A stretch of 64,000 nucleotides of DNA from Paraburkholderia edwinii. GTDB taxonomy: Bacteria; Pseudomonadota; Gammaproteobacteria; Burkholderiales; Burkholderiaceae. The position numbers and the translations under genes were made by a program. The stretch's first letter is position 1, and each line of letters starts with the position of its first letter. Shown one piece after another: positions 26,596 to 35,785 of this stretch. Below the pieces are notes generated by a model. The model worked only from the letters and a program-made list of their open reading frames with translations. It was not told where the DNA came from and did no database searches. The stretch covers positions 1,240,001 to 1,304,000 of the forward strand of contig NZ_CP080095.1 in assembly GCF_019428685.1 (NCBI RefSeq), read 5' to 3'.

Positions 26596-28287
26596 ATGAA
26601 AGGGAAGATCGTCTTCGTCGCTATCGTGCTTGCGGTTGCCGCGGGGATGTCGCGCGCATGGGAGCCCGCGATCGATCCGACGACGGCGCCGCCGCCCGAG
26701 CTGGCGGCCGACACCGCGCAGATTGCGCGCGGTGCGCGCCTCGCGGCGCTCGGCGACTGCATCGTGTGCCACACGGCGGCGCACGGTAAGCCTTACGCGG
26801 GTGGCCGTCCGCTGCAGACGCCTTTCGGCACGATCTACGTCACCAACATCACGCCCGATCCGCAAACCGGCATCGGCGGCTGGCCGCTCGATGCGTTCAG
26901 GCGCGCGATGCGTGACGGCGTATCGCGCGATGGGCATCTGCTGTACCCGGCTTTTCCGTATCCACACTTCACACATATGACCAACGCGGATATCGCCGAC
27001 CTCTATGCATTCATGATGTCGCGCGAGCCCGTGCATGCGATTGCGCCGTCGAACCGGCTCACGTTCCCGCTGAATTTCCGGCCGCTCGTCGCGGGCTGGA
27101 ATATGCTTTTTCTGAGGCGCGGGCCTGAGCGCGGCGAAGCGGCGCCTGCTGTTTCGCCAGCCGTTTCGTCCGAGGTGATGTCGGCCGCTGCATCTGCTTC
27201 GATGCAGACTTCGGTGCCGACTTCGGTGCCAAGCTCGGTGCCGACTTCGGCGGCAAGCCCGGTGCCAACGCCGGAGGGCGCTGCAGTATCGGCTACGTCC
27301 ACCGATGCCGGCGCGTCGTACCGTGCCGATAGCGACAACGTCGATAGCGCATACGCAGTGCAATGGCAGCTCGGCCGTTATCTTGTCGACGGTGTCGCGC
27401 ATTGCGCCGCGTGTCATACGCCGCTCAACAAGCTCGGCGCCGAAAAGCGCGACGCGCCTTTCGCGGGCGGCACGCTCGAAGGCTGGGATGCGCCCGCGTT
27501 GACGAAGCTCTCGCAAGCGCCGACGCCGTGGACGCATACGCAGCTCGTCGCGTATCTGCGTACCGGTTTTGCAAGCGAGCACGGCGCGGCCGCTGGACCG
27601 ATGCTGCCCGTCACGCAGTCGCTAGCGAAGGCGCCGCGCGAGGACGCCGAAGCGATCGCAACGTATGTGATGTCGCTGCAAACGCCGCCAGCTGCAAGCA
27701 GCGCGACAACCACCGCGACAACCACACCGGCCACCACCGCAACAACCACCGCAACAACCACCGCAACAACCACCGCAACAACCACCGCAACAACCACCGC
27801 AACAACCACCGCAACAACCACCGCAACAACCACCGCAACAACCACCGCAGCCACCACCGCAGCCACCGCCACCGCCACCACCACGGCCACCGCGGCCACC
27901 ACCGCGCGCAAACTTGCGACCGACCTCGAGCAACTGGCGCCGCCGGCCGTGCTTGCCAGCGGCGCGACACTCTTCAACGCGGCATGCGCATCGTGTCACA
28001 GCACCGTCGCGCCGATGACGACGCATGGCGAGCGCCCCTCGCTCGCGCAAGGCACGGCGGTCAACGCGAACAGCCCGCGCAACGCGGTGCGGATGATTCT
28101 CGACGGTATCGACTGGCACGGCAGCGACGCCGCGCACTACATGCCGCCGTTCGCGCAAACCTTCACCGACGCGCAGATCGCCGATGTCGTGAACTACACG
28201 CGCGCGCGCTTCAGCGCGCACGGGCCGTGGCCGGACCTCGACGCCGCCGCGGTCGCGCGTATCAGAAAGGAGACCGCCGAACCATGA
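26596..28287 (+). CDS. Triheme cytochrome c subunit of a molybdenum hydroxylase
   Basis: Predicted periplasmic, membrane-anchored electron acceptor for the Mo and Fe-S subunits encoded next, passing electrons to the respiratory chain. The 563-residue protein starts with a signal/anchor (MKGKIVFVAIVLAVAAGMSR). Three c-type heme sites follow: CIVCH near residue 55, CAACH near 270 and CASCH near 464. Two linkers are unusual: residues about 180-245 are Ser/Ala/Val/Pro-rich, and residues about 365-435 are Thr/Ala repeats encoded by a 12-bp microsatellite. The ATG at 26596 is chosen because the signal peptide starts there. The stop overlaps the next gene (ATGA). Alcohol or aldehyde oxidation is likely; the substrate is unknown. 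Confidence 0.9.
   Translation: MKGKIVFVAIVLAVAAGMSRAWEPAIDPTTAPPPELAADTAQIARGARLAALGDCIVCHTAAHGKPYAGGRPLQTPFGTIYVTNITPDPQTGIGGWPLDAFRRAMRDGVSRDGHLLYPAFPYPHFTHMTNADIADLYAFMMSREPVHAIAPSNRLTFPLNFRPLVAGWNMLFLRRGPERGEAAPAVSPAVSSEVMSAAASASMQTSVPTSVPSSVPTSAASPVPTPEGAAVSATSTDAGASYRADSDNVDSAYAVQWQLGRYLVDGVAHCAACHTPLNKLGAEKRDAPFAGGTLEGWDAPALTKLSQAPTPWTHTQLVAYLRTGFASEHGAAAGPMLPVTQSLAKAPREDAEAIATYVMSLQTPPAASSATTTATTTPATTATTTATTTATTTATTTATTTATTTATTTATTTATTTAATTAATATATTTATAATTARKLATDLEQLAPPAVLASGATLFNAACASCHSTVAPMTTHGERPSLAQGTAVNANSPRNAVRMILDGIDWHGSDAAHYMPPFAQTFTDAQIADVVNYTRARFSAHGPWPDLDAAAVARIRKETAEP
27733..27840 (+). repeat. Nine perfect copies of a 12-bp repeat within the cytochrome gene
   Basis: ACCACCGCAACA repeats nine times without change from 27733 to 27840, with degenerate copies on both sides (27700-27905). 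It encodes a Thr/Ala linker between heme domains 2 and 3. The unit is a multiple of three, so slippage would change linker length without breaking the frame. Confidence 0.97.
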
Positions 28288-28772
28288 TTACGCTGACCGT
28301 CAACAACGTGCGCCACGACATCGACGTCGACCCGTCGACGCCGCTCCTCTATGTGCTGCGCAACCAGTTGCAACTGAACGGCGCGAAGTACGGGTGCGGG
28401 CTTGGACAATGCGGCGCGTGCACGGTGATCGTCGGCGACGAGCCGGTGTTTTCGTGCCTGCTGCCGGTCGCCGCGTGCGGCGGTCGGGCCGTGCGCACGA
28501 TCGAGGGGCTCGGCACGATCGAGCATCCGGGGCCGCTGCAGCGCGCGTTTATCGATCAGCAGGCCGCGCAATGCGGCTACTGCATCGCGGGCATGGTGAT
28601 GCGCGCGCAGGTGCTGCTCGAGCGCACGAGCGCGCCGACCGACGAGCAGATCCGCGCGCACATGCAGCCGAATCTGTGCCGCTGCGGCACGCATATGCGG
28701 ATCGTCGCGGCAATCCGGCAAGCGGCATCGGACATGAGCGGGCAGCACGCGTCACCGGAGACGCAGTCATGA
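28284..28772 (+). CDS. 2Fe-2S subunit of the molybdenum hydroxylase
   Basis: Small electron-transfer subunit of the xanthine-oxidase family. The 162-residue protein has an N-terminal plant-type ferredoxin domain (GCGLGQCGACTV near residue 40 and a fourth cysteine in FSCLLP near 59). A C-terminal helical 2Fe-2S domain follows (QCGYCIAGMVM near 97 and LCRCGTH near 133). All eight cluster cysteines are present. It overlaps the flanking genes at both ends by ATGA junctions. It has no signal peptide, so it is presumably exported by the Tat system together with the Mo subunit. Confidence 0.95.
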   Translation: MITLTVNNVRHDIDVDPSTPLLYVLRNQLQLNGAKYGCGLGQCGACTVIVGDEPVFSCLLPVAACGGRAVRTIEGLGTIEHPGPLQRAFIDQQAAQCGYCIAGMVMRAQVLLERTSAPTDEQIRAHMQPNLCRCGTHMRIVAAIRQAASDMSGQHASPETQS

Positions 28773-31198
28773 AAGACGACGGCGTATGGGGCGTCGATAC
28801 GGAACCGGACCTTATGCAGGACCTTACGCAGGACCTTTCGCAGGACCTTTCGCAGGACCTTTCGCAGGACGGTGCGCAGAACGCCGCGCAAGAAGCTGCA
28901 CGTCAAGCGCATCAGCCGAACATCGACGCCGGCCGCCGCCGCTTCCTGACCGCCGGCGCATTGCTCGTCAGCTTCACGCTGCTGCCGCGCCCGCGCGATG
29001 CCTTTGGGCAAACCGTAACGACGGAAGCCGGTACCTTCACCGCGACCGCGCCGAAACTGCCGGGTAGCCTGAAGACGACACCGGCGCTCGACGCATGGAT
29101 TCGCATCGACACCGCGGGCAAGGTCACCGTGTGCACGGGTAAGGCCGAACTCGGCACCGGCATCAGCACGGCGTTTATGCAACTCGCGGCCGAGCAGCTC
29201 GATCTCGAACCGCAGGCGATCACGCTGATTACCGCCGACACCGGCGAAACGCCGAACGAAGGTTACACGGCCGGCAGCCATTCAGTGGCCGACAGCGGCA
29301 CCGCGATCTTCAACGCGGCAGCGCAAGTGCGCACCTTGTTACTGCAAACGGCCGCCGCTCAGCTGCAGGTCGATGCGTCGACGCTTGCCACGCAAGGCGG
29401 CCAGATCATCGCGCCGGACGGCCGCCGCCTGTCGTATGGCGACGCGGTGCGCGGCACGAATCTGCATCGGAACGCACAGCCCGGCGTGGCGTTAAAGCCG
29501 CCCGCGCAATTTGATGTGGTCGGCCATTCGCTGCGGCGCGTCGACATTCCGGGCAAGGTGACGGGCGGCGAGAGCTATATCCAGGACATGCGCCCGGCCG
29601 GCATGGTGCACGCGCGCGTCGTGCGCCCGCCCGCGTACGGCGCGACGCTCGCATCGGTCGATACCGCGCGTATCGAGCGCTTGCCCGGCGTGCTCAAGGT
29701 GGTGCGCGACGGCAACTATCTCGCCGTCGTCGCCGGCGACGAGTGGCAGGCGATCGTCGCGATGCGCGAGCTGATGGCCGCCGCGCGATGGCACGCGGGG
29801 CCGCCGCTGCCCGATCCGTCGACGATCCACGAAACGCTGATCAGGCTGCCCGCGCAGGAAATCAAGGTCGCCGATCAAAGCGGCCAGACGGCGCCCGCCG
29901 TTCATACGCTCGACGTGCGCTACAGCAAGCCGTATATGACGCATGGCTCGATCGGCCCGTCCTGCGCGCTCGCGCGTTTCGACCATGGGTCGATGACCGT
30001 GTGGTCGCATACGCAGGGCGTTTTTCCGCTGCGCGCGGGGCTTGCCGAAATGCTGTCGCTGCCGAAAGCGCAGGTGCGCTGTATTCACGTGGAAGGCTCA
30101 GGCTGCTATGGTCACAACGCCGCGGACGATGTGGCCGCCGATGCCGCGCTGATCGCGCGCGCGATGCCGGGCCGCACGGTGCGCGTGCAGCTGATGCGCG
30201 AGCAGGAGCACACATGGGAGCCGTTCGGCCCCGCGATGACGACACATGCGAGCGCGTCGCTCGACGCGAACGGCACGATCGTCGACTGGCGCTACGAGCT
30301 GTGGAGCAACACGCATAACAACCGCATCGACAATGCGGGGCGCCTGCTGCCCGCGCAACTGCTCGCTCAGCCGTTCACGCCGGCGCCGCCGAAGCCGATT
30401 CCGATGCCCGAAGGCGGCGGCGATCGCAATAGCATTCCGCTCTATCGCGTGCCGAACCTGCAGGTGCAGAGTCACTTTCTGCCGGACATGCCGATTCGCG
30501 TGTCGGCGATGCGCTCGCTCGGCGCGCATATGAATATCTTCGCGATCGAGAGTCTGATGGACGAGCTTGCGCTCGTCGCGCAAGCCGATCCGGTCGAATT
30601 CCGTTTGAAGCATCTCGACGATCCGCGCGCGCGTGATGTGATCGAGCTTGCGGCGCAACGCTTCGGATGGCAGAAGCGCGCGCCGGCCGCGGGGCAATCG
30701 TCACGTGCGGGTGCAAGTCCTGCGGGTGGCGAAAGCCGCGGCGTCGGGTTCGCGTTCGCGAAGTACAAGAACCTGATGGCGTATTGTGCGATCGCGATGG
30801 AAATTGCCGTCGACCGCGATACGGGCCGCGTCGATATCGAGCGCGTGGTGGCCGCGATCGACTGTGGGCAGATCGTGAATCCGGACGGCGTGCGCAACCA
30901 GGTCGAAGGCGGCATTCTGCAAACGACCAGCTGGACGCTCTACGAACAGACGACTTTCGACACGCGCTGCATCACGAGCTACGACTGGAGCACGTATCCG
31001 ATCATGCGGTTTTCGTCGGTGCCGAAGCGCGTCGAGGTGCATCTGATCGACCGGCCGGGCTTGCCGTTTCTCGGCGTCGGTGAAGCGTCGCAGGGACCGG
31101 CGGCGGCCGTGCTGGCGAATGCGATCGCCGATGCGACCGGCGCACGCATACGCGATTTGCCGCTGGCCGGCGCGCGCCTGAAGGCGGCGCTGGCGTAG
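28769..31198 (+). CDS. Molybdopterin-binding catalytic subunit (xanthine dehydrogenase family)
   Basis: Catalytic Mo-cofactor subunit of an aldehyde/N-heterocycle oxidising complex similar to isoquinoline 1-oxidoreductase, nicotinate dehydrogenase or periplasmic aldehyde dehydrogenases. The 809-residue protein carries a Tat signal (GRRRFLTAGALLVSFTLL near residue 50), unusually preceded by a 50-residue extension with repeats. Seen: WIRIDTAGKVTVCTGKAELG near 110, EGSGCYGHNAADDVAADAAL near 445, RVSAMRSLGAHMNIFAIES near 576 and the final GVGEASQGPAAAVLANAI, in which the glutamate is the family's catalytic base. No XdhC/MocA-like maturation factor is adjacent. The substrate cannot be read from sequence. 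Confidence 0.93.
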   Translation: MKDDGVWGVDTEPDLMQDLTQDLSQDLSQDLSQDGAQNAAQEAARQAHQPNIDAGRRRFLTAGALLVSFTLLPRPRDAFGQTVTTEAGTFTATAPKLPGSLKTTPALDAWIRIDTAGKVTVCTGKAELGTGISTAFMQLAAEQLDLEPQAITLITADTGETPNEGYTAGSHSVADSGTAIFNAAAQVRTLLLQTAAAQLQVDASTLATQGGQIIAPDGRRLSYGDAVRGTNLHRNAQPGVALKPPAQFDVVGHSLRRVDIPGKVTGGESYIQDMRPAGMVHARVVRPPAYGATLASVDTARIERLPGVLKVVRDGNYLAVVAGDEWQAIVAMRELMAAARWHAGPPLPDPSTIHETLIRLPAQEIKVADQSGQTAPAVHTLDVRYSKPYMTHGSIGPSCALARFDHGSMTVWSHTQGVFPLRAGLAEMLSLPKAQVRCIHVEGSGCYGHNAADDVAADAALIARAMPGRTVRVQLMREQEHTWEPFGPAMTTHASASLDANGTIVDWRYELWSNTHNNRIDNAGRLLPAQLLAQPFTPAPPKPIPMPEGGGDRNSIPLYRVPNLQVQSHFLPDMPIRVSAMRSLGAHMNIFAIESLMDELALVAQADPVEFRLKHLDDPRARDVIELAAQRFGWQKRAPAAGQSSRAGASPAGGESRGVGFAFAKYKNLMAYCAIAMEIAVDRDTGRVDIERVVAAIDCGQIVNPDGVRNQVEGGILQTTSWTLYEQTTFDTRCITSYDWSTYPIMRFSSVPKRVEVHLIDRPGLPFLGVGEASQGPAAAVLANAIADATGARIRDLPLAGARLKAALA
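28817..28870 (+). repeat. Tandem 12-bp repeat before the Tat signal
   Basis: CAGGACCTTTCG is repeated at 28829-28864 (three perfect copies), with a diverged copy at 28817-28828 and a partial one at 28865-28870. It encodes QDLSQDLSQDLSQD in the N-terminal extension upstream of the twin-arginine motif. Confidence 0.95.
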
Positions 31199-31214
31199 GC
31201 GCCGCGTGCCTCGA

Positions 31215-31883
31215 TCAAACGGGTCGCACGCTTTTCAATGGCCGCGCGGACGCCGGCCGGTTCGCGACAAAACCGGGCTCGCGCCAGTTCGGCTCGATGC
31301 CCATGAACTTGTCGAAGTACGCGATCGCAAGCGCCGGCTCCTCGACGATATTCTCGCGAAACGACTGCCATACGGCGGGCTGCGCAAGCGCGTCCGACGG
31401 CTCGACCGGGAAGCCGCATTCCTCGCGCAGCGTGCGCTTCAACATGCCGATGCAGAAGTACGTGAGCATGTAGCCGATCGGCCACCAATGCGCGATATCG
31501 TCCGCTGACGGCGGTACTTCGGTGATGCGGTCAGCGGCGCGATCGGGCGCACTGTCTGGCGGGTCTACAAGCGAATGCAGCAGCGGATTTTCGACGACCC
31601 GCACGGCCTTTTCGTGCAGCAGATCGCGCAGCAGCACACCGTACGCGAACTGGAAAAAGTCGCGCGGATTGCGCTGGCGATAGCCGTCGTTGTGCGCGAG
31701 CGCATCGATCCACGCGAAGAAGGCCGCGGTGAACTGGCGGCTGTCGATTTCGATGCGGATACCGTGACGCGCGCCATATTCGTCGCAGCACTGCTGCAAC
31801 AACTGGCGGCATAGCGTCAATTTCTGGACGTGTTCCCACGCGCGGGGCGGCTGCACGTGGCTGTTGCGCGGCGCCTGAAACAT
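31215..31883 (-). CDS. Hypothetical protein
   Basis: A 222-residue cytoplasmic protein with no domain I recognise. It is Trp/His/Arg-rich and predicted mostly helical, with LCRQLLQQCCDEYGARHG near residue 25, QFTAAFFAWIDALAHNDGY near 50 and PIGYMLTYFCIGMLKRTLRE near 135. The last looks like a buried helix rather than a membrane span. It is convergent with the Mo subunit (16-bp gap) and follows another unknown gene by 62 bp on the same strand, so the two probably form an operon. Codon use is like its neighbours. Confidence 0.65.
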   Translation of the reverse strand: MFQAPRNSHVQPPRAWEHVQKLTLCRQLLQQCCDEYGARHGIRIEIDSRQFTAAFFAWIDALAHNDGYRQRNPRDFFQFAYGVLLRDLLHEKAVRVVENPLLHSLVDPPDSAPDRAADRITEVPPSADDIAHWWPIGYMLTYFCIGMLKRTLREECGFPVEPSDALAQPAVWQSFRENIVEEPALAIAYFDKFMGIEPNWREPGFVANRPASARPLKSVRPV

Positions 31884-31945
31884 GCGCGGCTCCTTTGCGG
31901 GCAGGCTGGCCCGTGTTCAGCGATCAACGATGAGGTAAGCGGCGA

Positions 31946-32839
31946 TCAGCACAGATGCGACACGATATGCGCGATCTCGTCGGCGAGCGCGCCGACACGG
32001 TCGCGCTCTTTCAATGCTGTGCGCAGCGCCGTTTCGCGCGCGCCGATCACGTCGGCGAAAAAGCGCAGCACGGCGTCGGGCTCGGTGACGATGCCGTTCG
32101 GACACGCTTCCCTGCATAGCGACGCCACCGTGAGCATCAGGAACACATACGTGTTCGGTTCGGTAACGAGCCACCACGGCGCGCTGACGTCGGGCAGCGT
32201 ATCGAAGCGCGTGCTGCGGATCGGCTGCAGATCGATCAGCGATGCCGCGAGCTGTGCGCAAGGCCGCGCAAGCGCGCCCGGCGCCGCCGTGCCGCCTGCA
32301 AACGACGACTGGATCGAACGTTCGCGCGAGCTCGCAAGCGCCGCGCGCGCATGGTCGAGCGCGTGGCTTACGCGGTGTTCGAAGATCAGCACGTCGGTGG
32401 CGCCACATTGCATGATCATGCGCTTCGCGGCCGCGTAGTACGACATCGAAAATTTGCGCTGCGCCTTTGTATCGCTGCTCGATGCACCGAGATAAGTGGT
32501 GAGCGATGCCAACGGCACCGGCGACTTCCAGTGGTCCTGCAACGGCGGCACTGCGTGACCCGCGAACGATTCGGCGCTTTCGAGCAGATCGTCGGCGAGA
32601 TGCGCGACTGATTCGAGGGACAGCGTGGGAAGCGAGGAGAGCGGCGAGCGCTGCGATGTAAGCGGAGGGCGCCGCGGCGCGGCCTGCGCCGTGTGCGCTT
32701 CGTTCGGGTTTTCGCCACGCACCGGGCCCGGCACATTGCGGGCCGCGTAGCGCAACTGCCTCGCGCAGTCCTTCAGCGCGATGCCGAGCTGATTGATGTC
32801 TCGCGAGAGTTGCAGAGGCAACAGCGATTTCGTCTCCAT
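31946..32839 (-). CDS. Hypothetical protein
   Basis: A 297-residue soluble protein of unknown function. The N-terminal 35 residues look helical (LSRDINQLGIALKDCARQL). A Pro/Arg/Ser-rich stretch (about 35-75) precedes a helical domain with SVAHLADDLLESAESFAGH, YYAAAKRMIMQCGATDVLIF near 130 and YVFLMLTVASLCREACPNG near 228. No signal peptide. It is divergent from the SorC-type regulator across a 210-bp regulatory region and upstream of the 31.2-kb unknown. Whether it belongs with the polyol cluster is not clear. Confidence 0.65.
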   Translation of the reverse strand: METKSLLPLQLSRDINQLGIALKDCARQLRYAARNVPGPVRGENPNEAHTAQAAPRRPPLTSQRSPLSSLPTLSLESVAHLADDLLESAESFAGHAVPPLQDHWKSPVPLASLTTYLGASSSDTKAQRKFSMSYYAAAKRMIMQCGATDVLIFEHRVSHALDHARAALASSRERSIQSSFAGGTAAPGALARPCAQLAASLIDLQPIRSTRFDTLPDVSAPWWLVTEPNTYVFLMLTVASLCREACPNGIVTEPDAVLRFFADVIGARETALRTALKERDRVGALADEIAHIVSHLC

Positions 32840-32940
32840 GGCTTTCTCGAAGTCAAACTCGTGTCAAACCCGGCGTGAAACCCAGTGGTGAAGTGCCGCA
32901 GTGAAGCCGCAATGAAGCGCTCGGTAAAACCCTCGACGAC

Positions 32941-33000
32941 TGAGCGTATAGATGAGCGTCAGAGATGAGCGTCTGCAATGAAACATTTGAAGTTAAGATA
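32941..33000. promoter_or_regulatory. Direct repeats and candidate operator upstream of the SorC-type regulator
   Basis: TGAGCGT recurs at 32941, 32953 and 32966 with 12-13 bp spacing. Next to it, TGAAACATTTG at 32979-32989 followed by the AT-rich TTAAGATA resembles TGAACATACTG upstream of the 34.4-kb gene and TGAACAATTG upstream of gutM. These may be operator sites for the SorC-type protein. The similarity is short and unaligned beyond these examples. Confidence 0.3.
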
Positions 33001-33049
33001 GCACAACTGTTCAGTGTCGATGCCGACTTTTTAATGATAGGAGCCGAGC

Positions 33050-34039
33050 TTGCCGAAGGCGAATATTTCCACGCCGAGCGTGGAAAACGACGAGCAGAAT
33101 CCGACGCAGCGCCTGCGGTTGCGCGCGGCGTGGATGTACTACGTCGAGGAGATGACGCAGAACGAAATCGCGCAGAAGCTTGGGGTCGGGCGCGTGACAG
33201 TCGTGCGCCTGCTCGCCGCCGCACGCGAACGCAATGAGGTGAAGATCACGATCGGCGATCGTCTCGCCGAATGCGTCGACGCCGAGCGCCAGCTGGAGGC
33301 GCGCTTCAATATCGACGAGGCGATCGTTGTGCCGCTGTCCGCGCGCGGCGCCGATGCGACCGCGCCGATTGCGGCCGCGACGGGTGCGTATGTGTCTTCG
33401 CTCGTGCGCTCCGATATGCGTATCGGCGTCGGTTGGGGTCGTACGCTGGTGAGTTCGCTCGGGTTTATCGAAGAGCGCGCCGTCGATCGGCTTTCCATCG
33501 TCTCGCTGCTCGGCGGCATCATGAAGGCGCGCAAGTTCAATCCGGCCGAATTCGCGTGGCGGCTCGCCACACTGTTCCAGGCCGACTGCTATCTGATGAC
33601 GGCGCCGCTTTTTGTCGATAGCGCGGCGACGCGTCAGACGCTGATCGAACGCTGCGGCCTCGCCGATATTTTCGAGCTCGCGAAATCGCTCGACGCCGTA
33701 TTGCTTGGCGCCGCCGGCACCGGCGCGGATCAGACCTCGCATCAGTCGAAATTCATCACGAACGCGGACCGTGCGTCGGTCGTGAAGGCCGGCGCGATCG
33801 GCGACGTGCTGTGCAACTTCTTCGACGCGAACGGCAAGCTCGTCGACCATCCGATCAACGAGCGCGTGATGTCGGTGCCGCTCGATATCATCAAAAAGGT
33901 GCCGATGCGCGTGCTCGCGGCGGGCGGCGCGGGCAAGGTCCACGCGCTTGCCGGCGCGTTGAAGCTGCTCAAGCCGACGGTTTTGATTACTGACGAATAC
34001 ACCGCCCGCGATGTGCTGAAGCTTGCGGGCGGGGCTTGA
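33050..34039 (+). CDS. SorC/DeoR-type sugar-binding transcriptional regulator
   Basis: Predicted repressor/activator sensing a phosphorylated sugar. The 329-residue protein has an N-terminal helix-turn-helix (MTQNEIAQKLGVGRVTVVRLL near residue 36, SorC type) and a sugar-binding effector domain with IGVGWGRTLVSSLGF near 125, LSIVSLLGGI, DAVLLGAAGTGADQT near 221 and VLAAGGAGKVHALAGAL near 291. The start is TTG at 33050, set by AGGAG at 33038-33042 with 7-bp spacing; the in-frame ATG at 33020 meets a stop after four codons. It sits 364 bp before the catabolic operon and most likely controls it and the PTS genes. Confidence 0.9.
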   Translation: MPKANISTPSVENDEQNPTQRLRLRAAWMYYVEEMTQNEIAQKLGVGRVTVVRLLAAARERNEVKITIGDRLAECVDAERQLEARFNIDEAIVVPLSARGADATAPIAAATGAYVSSLVRSDMRIGVGWGRTLVSSLGFIEERAVDRLSIVSLLGGIMKARKFNPAEFAWRLATLFQADCYLMTAPLFVDSAATRQTLIERCGLADIFELAKSLDAVLLGAAGTGADQTSHQSKFITNADRASVVKAGAIGDVLCNFFDANGKLVDHPINERVMSVPLDIIKKVPMRVLAAGGAGKVHALAGALKLLKPTVLITDEYTARDVLKLAGGA

Positions 34040-34315
34040 ACTGATCGTGATCGTGCGCTTTTAGCGCGCTGCGCTTCCCGCGCTTGCCGGCGCCGCTGCA
34101 GCGCGGCAGCGCGGATCATTCTGGCGCTACCTCCCTCTTTCTCCGCCGTTTTCCACTTCGTCCTCCCCCTTTTTTTGCACTGCACCGTGCATGCGCGCGA
34201 CGCTGCCGCATACGCGGTTCACGCACGTCTTCATCCGCATTTCCGCGCGCACATCCAGGGGTTAGTCCCGAGCTTTTCAACACGATTTTCGTGGCGCGCA
34301 ACCTTGTCCCTTTCG

Positions 34316-34338
34316 TGAACATACTGCTAACATAAAAT
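34316..34338 (+). promoter_or_regulatory. Candidate promoter/operator of the catabolic operon
   Basis: An AT-rich island in GC-rich DNA: TGAACATACTGCTAA followed by CATAAAAT at 34331-34338 as a possible -10 region, 66 bp before the ATG of the DRL-like gene. The TGAACAT half resembles sequences before the SorC gene and before gutM. The rest of 34040-34403 is noncoding and shows no stable hairpin. Confidence 0.35.
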
Positions 34339-34403
34339 ACAAAAGTGCTGTCGTAAGCGCATTCCTCATTCGATCCGAGGCTGCCCCTCAAGGAGACATG
34401 TTC

Positions 34404-35735
34404 ATGCACAACATCACGCCGAGCGGCCTTGCCGCCGATCTCGAACAGCGCGCGTCGACCGGCCGTCCGATCCGCATCGGTCTGATCGGTAGCGGTGAAA
34501 TGGGCACGGACATCGTCACGCAGGTGCGGCAGATGCACGGCCTCGCGATCGGCGCGATCGCCGATCTGCGCGTCGATGCGGCGTGCGCGGCGGTGCGCGT
34601 CGCGAATGGCGCGGACCGCGGTTATCGCGTGGTCGAAACGGCGAGTGCGCTGACGCAGGCGATCGAAGCGGGCGACATCGCGATCACGCAGGATGCGGAG
34701 CTCGTCTGCACGAGCGGCCTGATCGACGTCGTGATCGACGCGACCGGCAAGCCCGCGGTCGGCGCGCAGATCGGCCTCGCCGCGATGGAGCACGGCAAGC
34801 ATCTGGTGATGATGAACGTCGAAGCCGACGTGACGATCGGCGCTTATCTGCGGCGCGAGGCGCGGCGCCTGGGCGTCGTTTATTCGCTCGGGGCCGGCGA
34901 TGAACCGAGCTCGACGATCGAGCTGATCCAGTTCGTCAGCGCGCTCGGTTATCCGGTCGTGGCCGCGGGCAAGGGCAAGAACAACCCGCTCAATATCGAC
35001 GCGACGCCCGATGCTTATCTGGAAGAAGCGCAGCGCCGCAATATGAACCCGCGCATGCTCGTCGAATTCGTCGACGGCTCGAAGACCGCGGTCGAGATGT
35101 CCGCGATCGCCAACGCGACCGGGCTCGTGCCCGACGTGCCCGGTATGCACGGCCCGAGCGCAACGCTCGACGAGCTGCATAACGTGCTGTGTCCGAAGGC
35201 GGACGGCGGCATTCTGTCGAGAAAGGGCGTGGTCGACTACACGATCGGCAAGGGCGTGGCGCCGGGCGTGTTCGTCGTCGCGGAGCTTGCCCATCCGCGG
35301 CTGCGCGAGCGCATGGAAGACCTGAAGCTCGGCAAGGGTCCGTACTACACGTTCTATCGGCCGTATCACCTGACCAGCCTCGAAGTGCCGCTTACGTGCG
35401 CGCGCTCGGTGCTGTATGGGCGCGCCGATATGGAGCCGCTGCCGGTGCCCGTCGCTGAAGTGTGCGCGGTCGCGAAGAAGGATTTGCGGCCCGGCGAGCG
35501 GCTCGATGCGATCGGCGAATACACATACCGCGCATGGGCGATGACGGTTGCCGATGCCCGCACGCAGCAGGCGGTGCCGTGCGGTTTGATCGAGCACGGT
35601 TCGGTTACGCAGCCGATCAAACGCGGCGAACTGCTGACGTACCGCAATTGCGCGGTCGACGGCGCATCGGCGATCGTCGCGCTGCGGCGCCGTCAGGATG
35701 AAATGGTGCAGGGCGCTTCGGCAGTGGCGGCTTGA
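34404..35735 (+). CDS. DRL (DXR-II)-like NAD(P)-dependent oxidoreductase with SAF domain
   Basis: A 443-residue enzyme with an N-terminal Rossmann domain (RIGLIGSGEMGTDIV near residue 20), a homoserine-dehydrogenase-like catalytic domain (YSLGAGDEPSSTIELIQFV near 157, GKGKNNPLNIDATPDAY near 190) and a C-terminal SAF domain (VAKKDLRPGERLDAIGEYTY near 355). This architecture and length match the DRL/DXR-II family of Brucella, which converts 1-deoxyxylulose 5-phosphate to methylerythritol phosphate, and related oxidoreductases of unknown substrate. AGGAG at 34391-34395 fixes the ATG at 34404 rather than 34398. Neighbours (acetoin-dehydrogenase-like complex, polyol PTS) suggest it runs in the catabolic, oxidising direction. 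The real substrate is unproven. Confidence 0.82.
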   Translation: MHNITPSGLAADLEQRASTGRPIRIGLIGSGEMGTDIVTQVRQMHGLAIGAIADLRVDAACAAVRVANGADRGYRVVETASALTQAIEAGDIAITQDAELVCTSGLIDVVIDATGKPAVGAQIGLAAMEHGKHLVMMNVEADVTIGAYLRREARRLGVVYSLGAGDEPSSTIELIQFVSALGYPVVAAGKGKNNPLNIDATPDAYLEEAQRRNMNPRMLVEFVDGSKTAVEMSAIANATGLVPDVPGMHGPSATLDELHNVLCPKADGGILSRKGVVDYTIGKGVAPGVFVVAELAHPRLRERMEDLKLGKGPYYTFYRPYHLTSLEVPLTCARSVLYGRADMEPLPVPVAEVCAVAKKDLRPGERLDAIGEYTYRAWAMTVADARTQQAVPCGLIEHGSVTQPIKRGELLTYRNCAVDGASAIVALRRRQDEMVQGASAVAA

Positions 35736-35785
35736 CGCGCACGAAGCATGGGGCCTGAGGCTCGCGGCACGCGAAGGAGACGTTC

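Noticed and set aside
27414..28221. Minus-strand frames with Val/Ala or Gly/Cys repeats
   Set aside because: Complement of the 12-bp microsatellite in the cytochrome gene.
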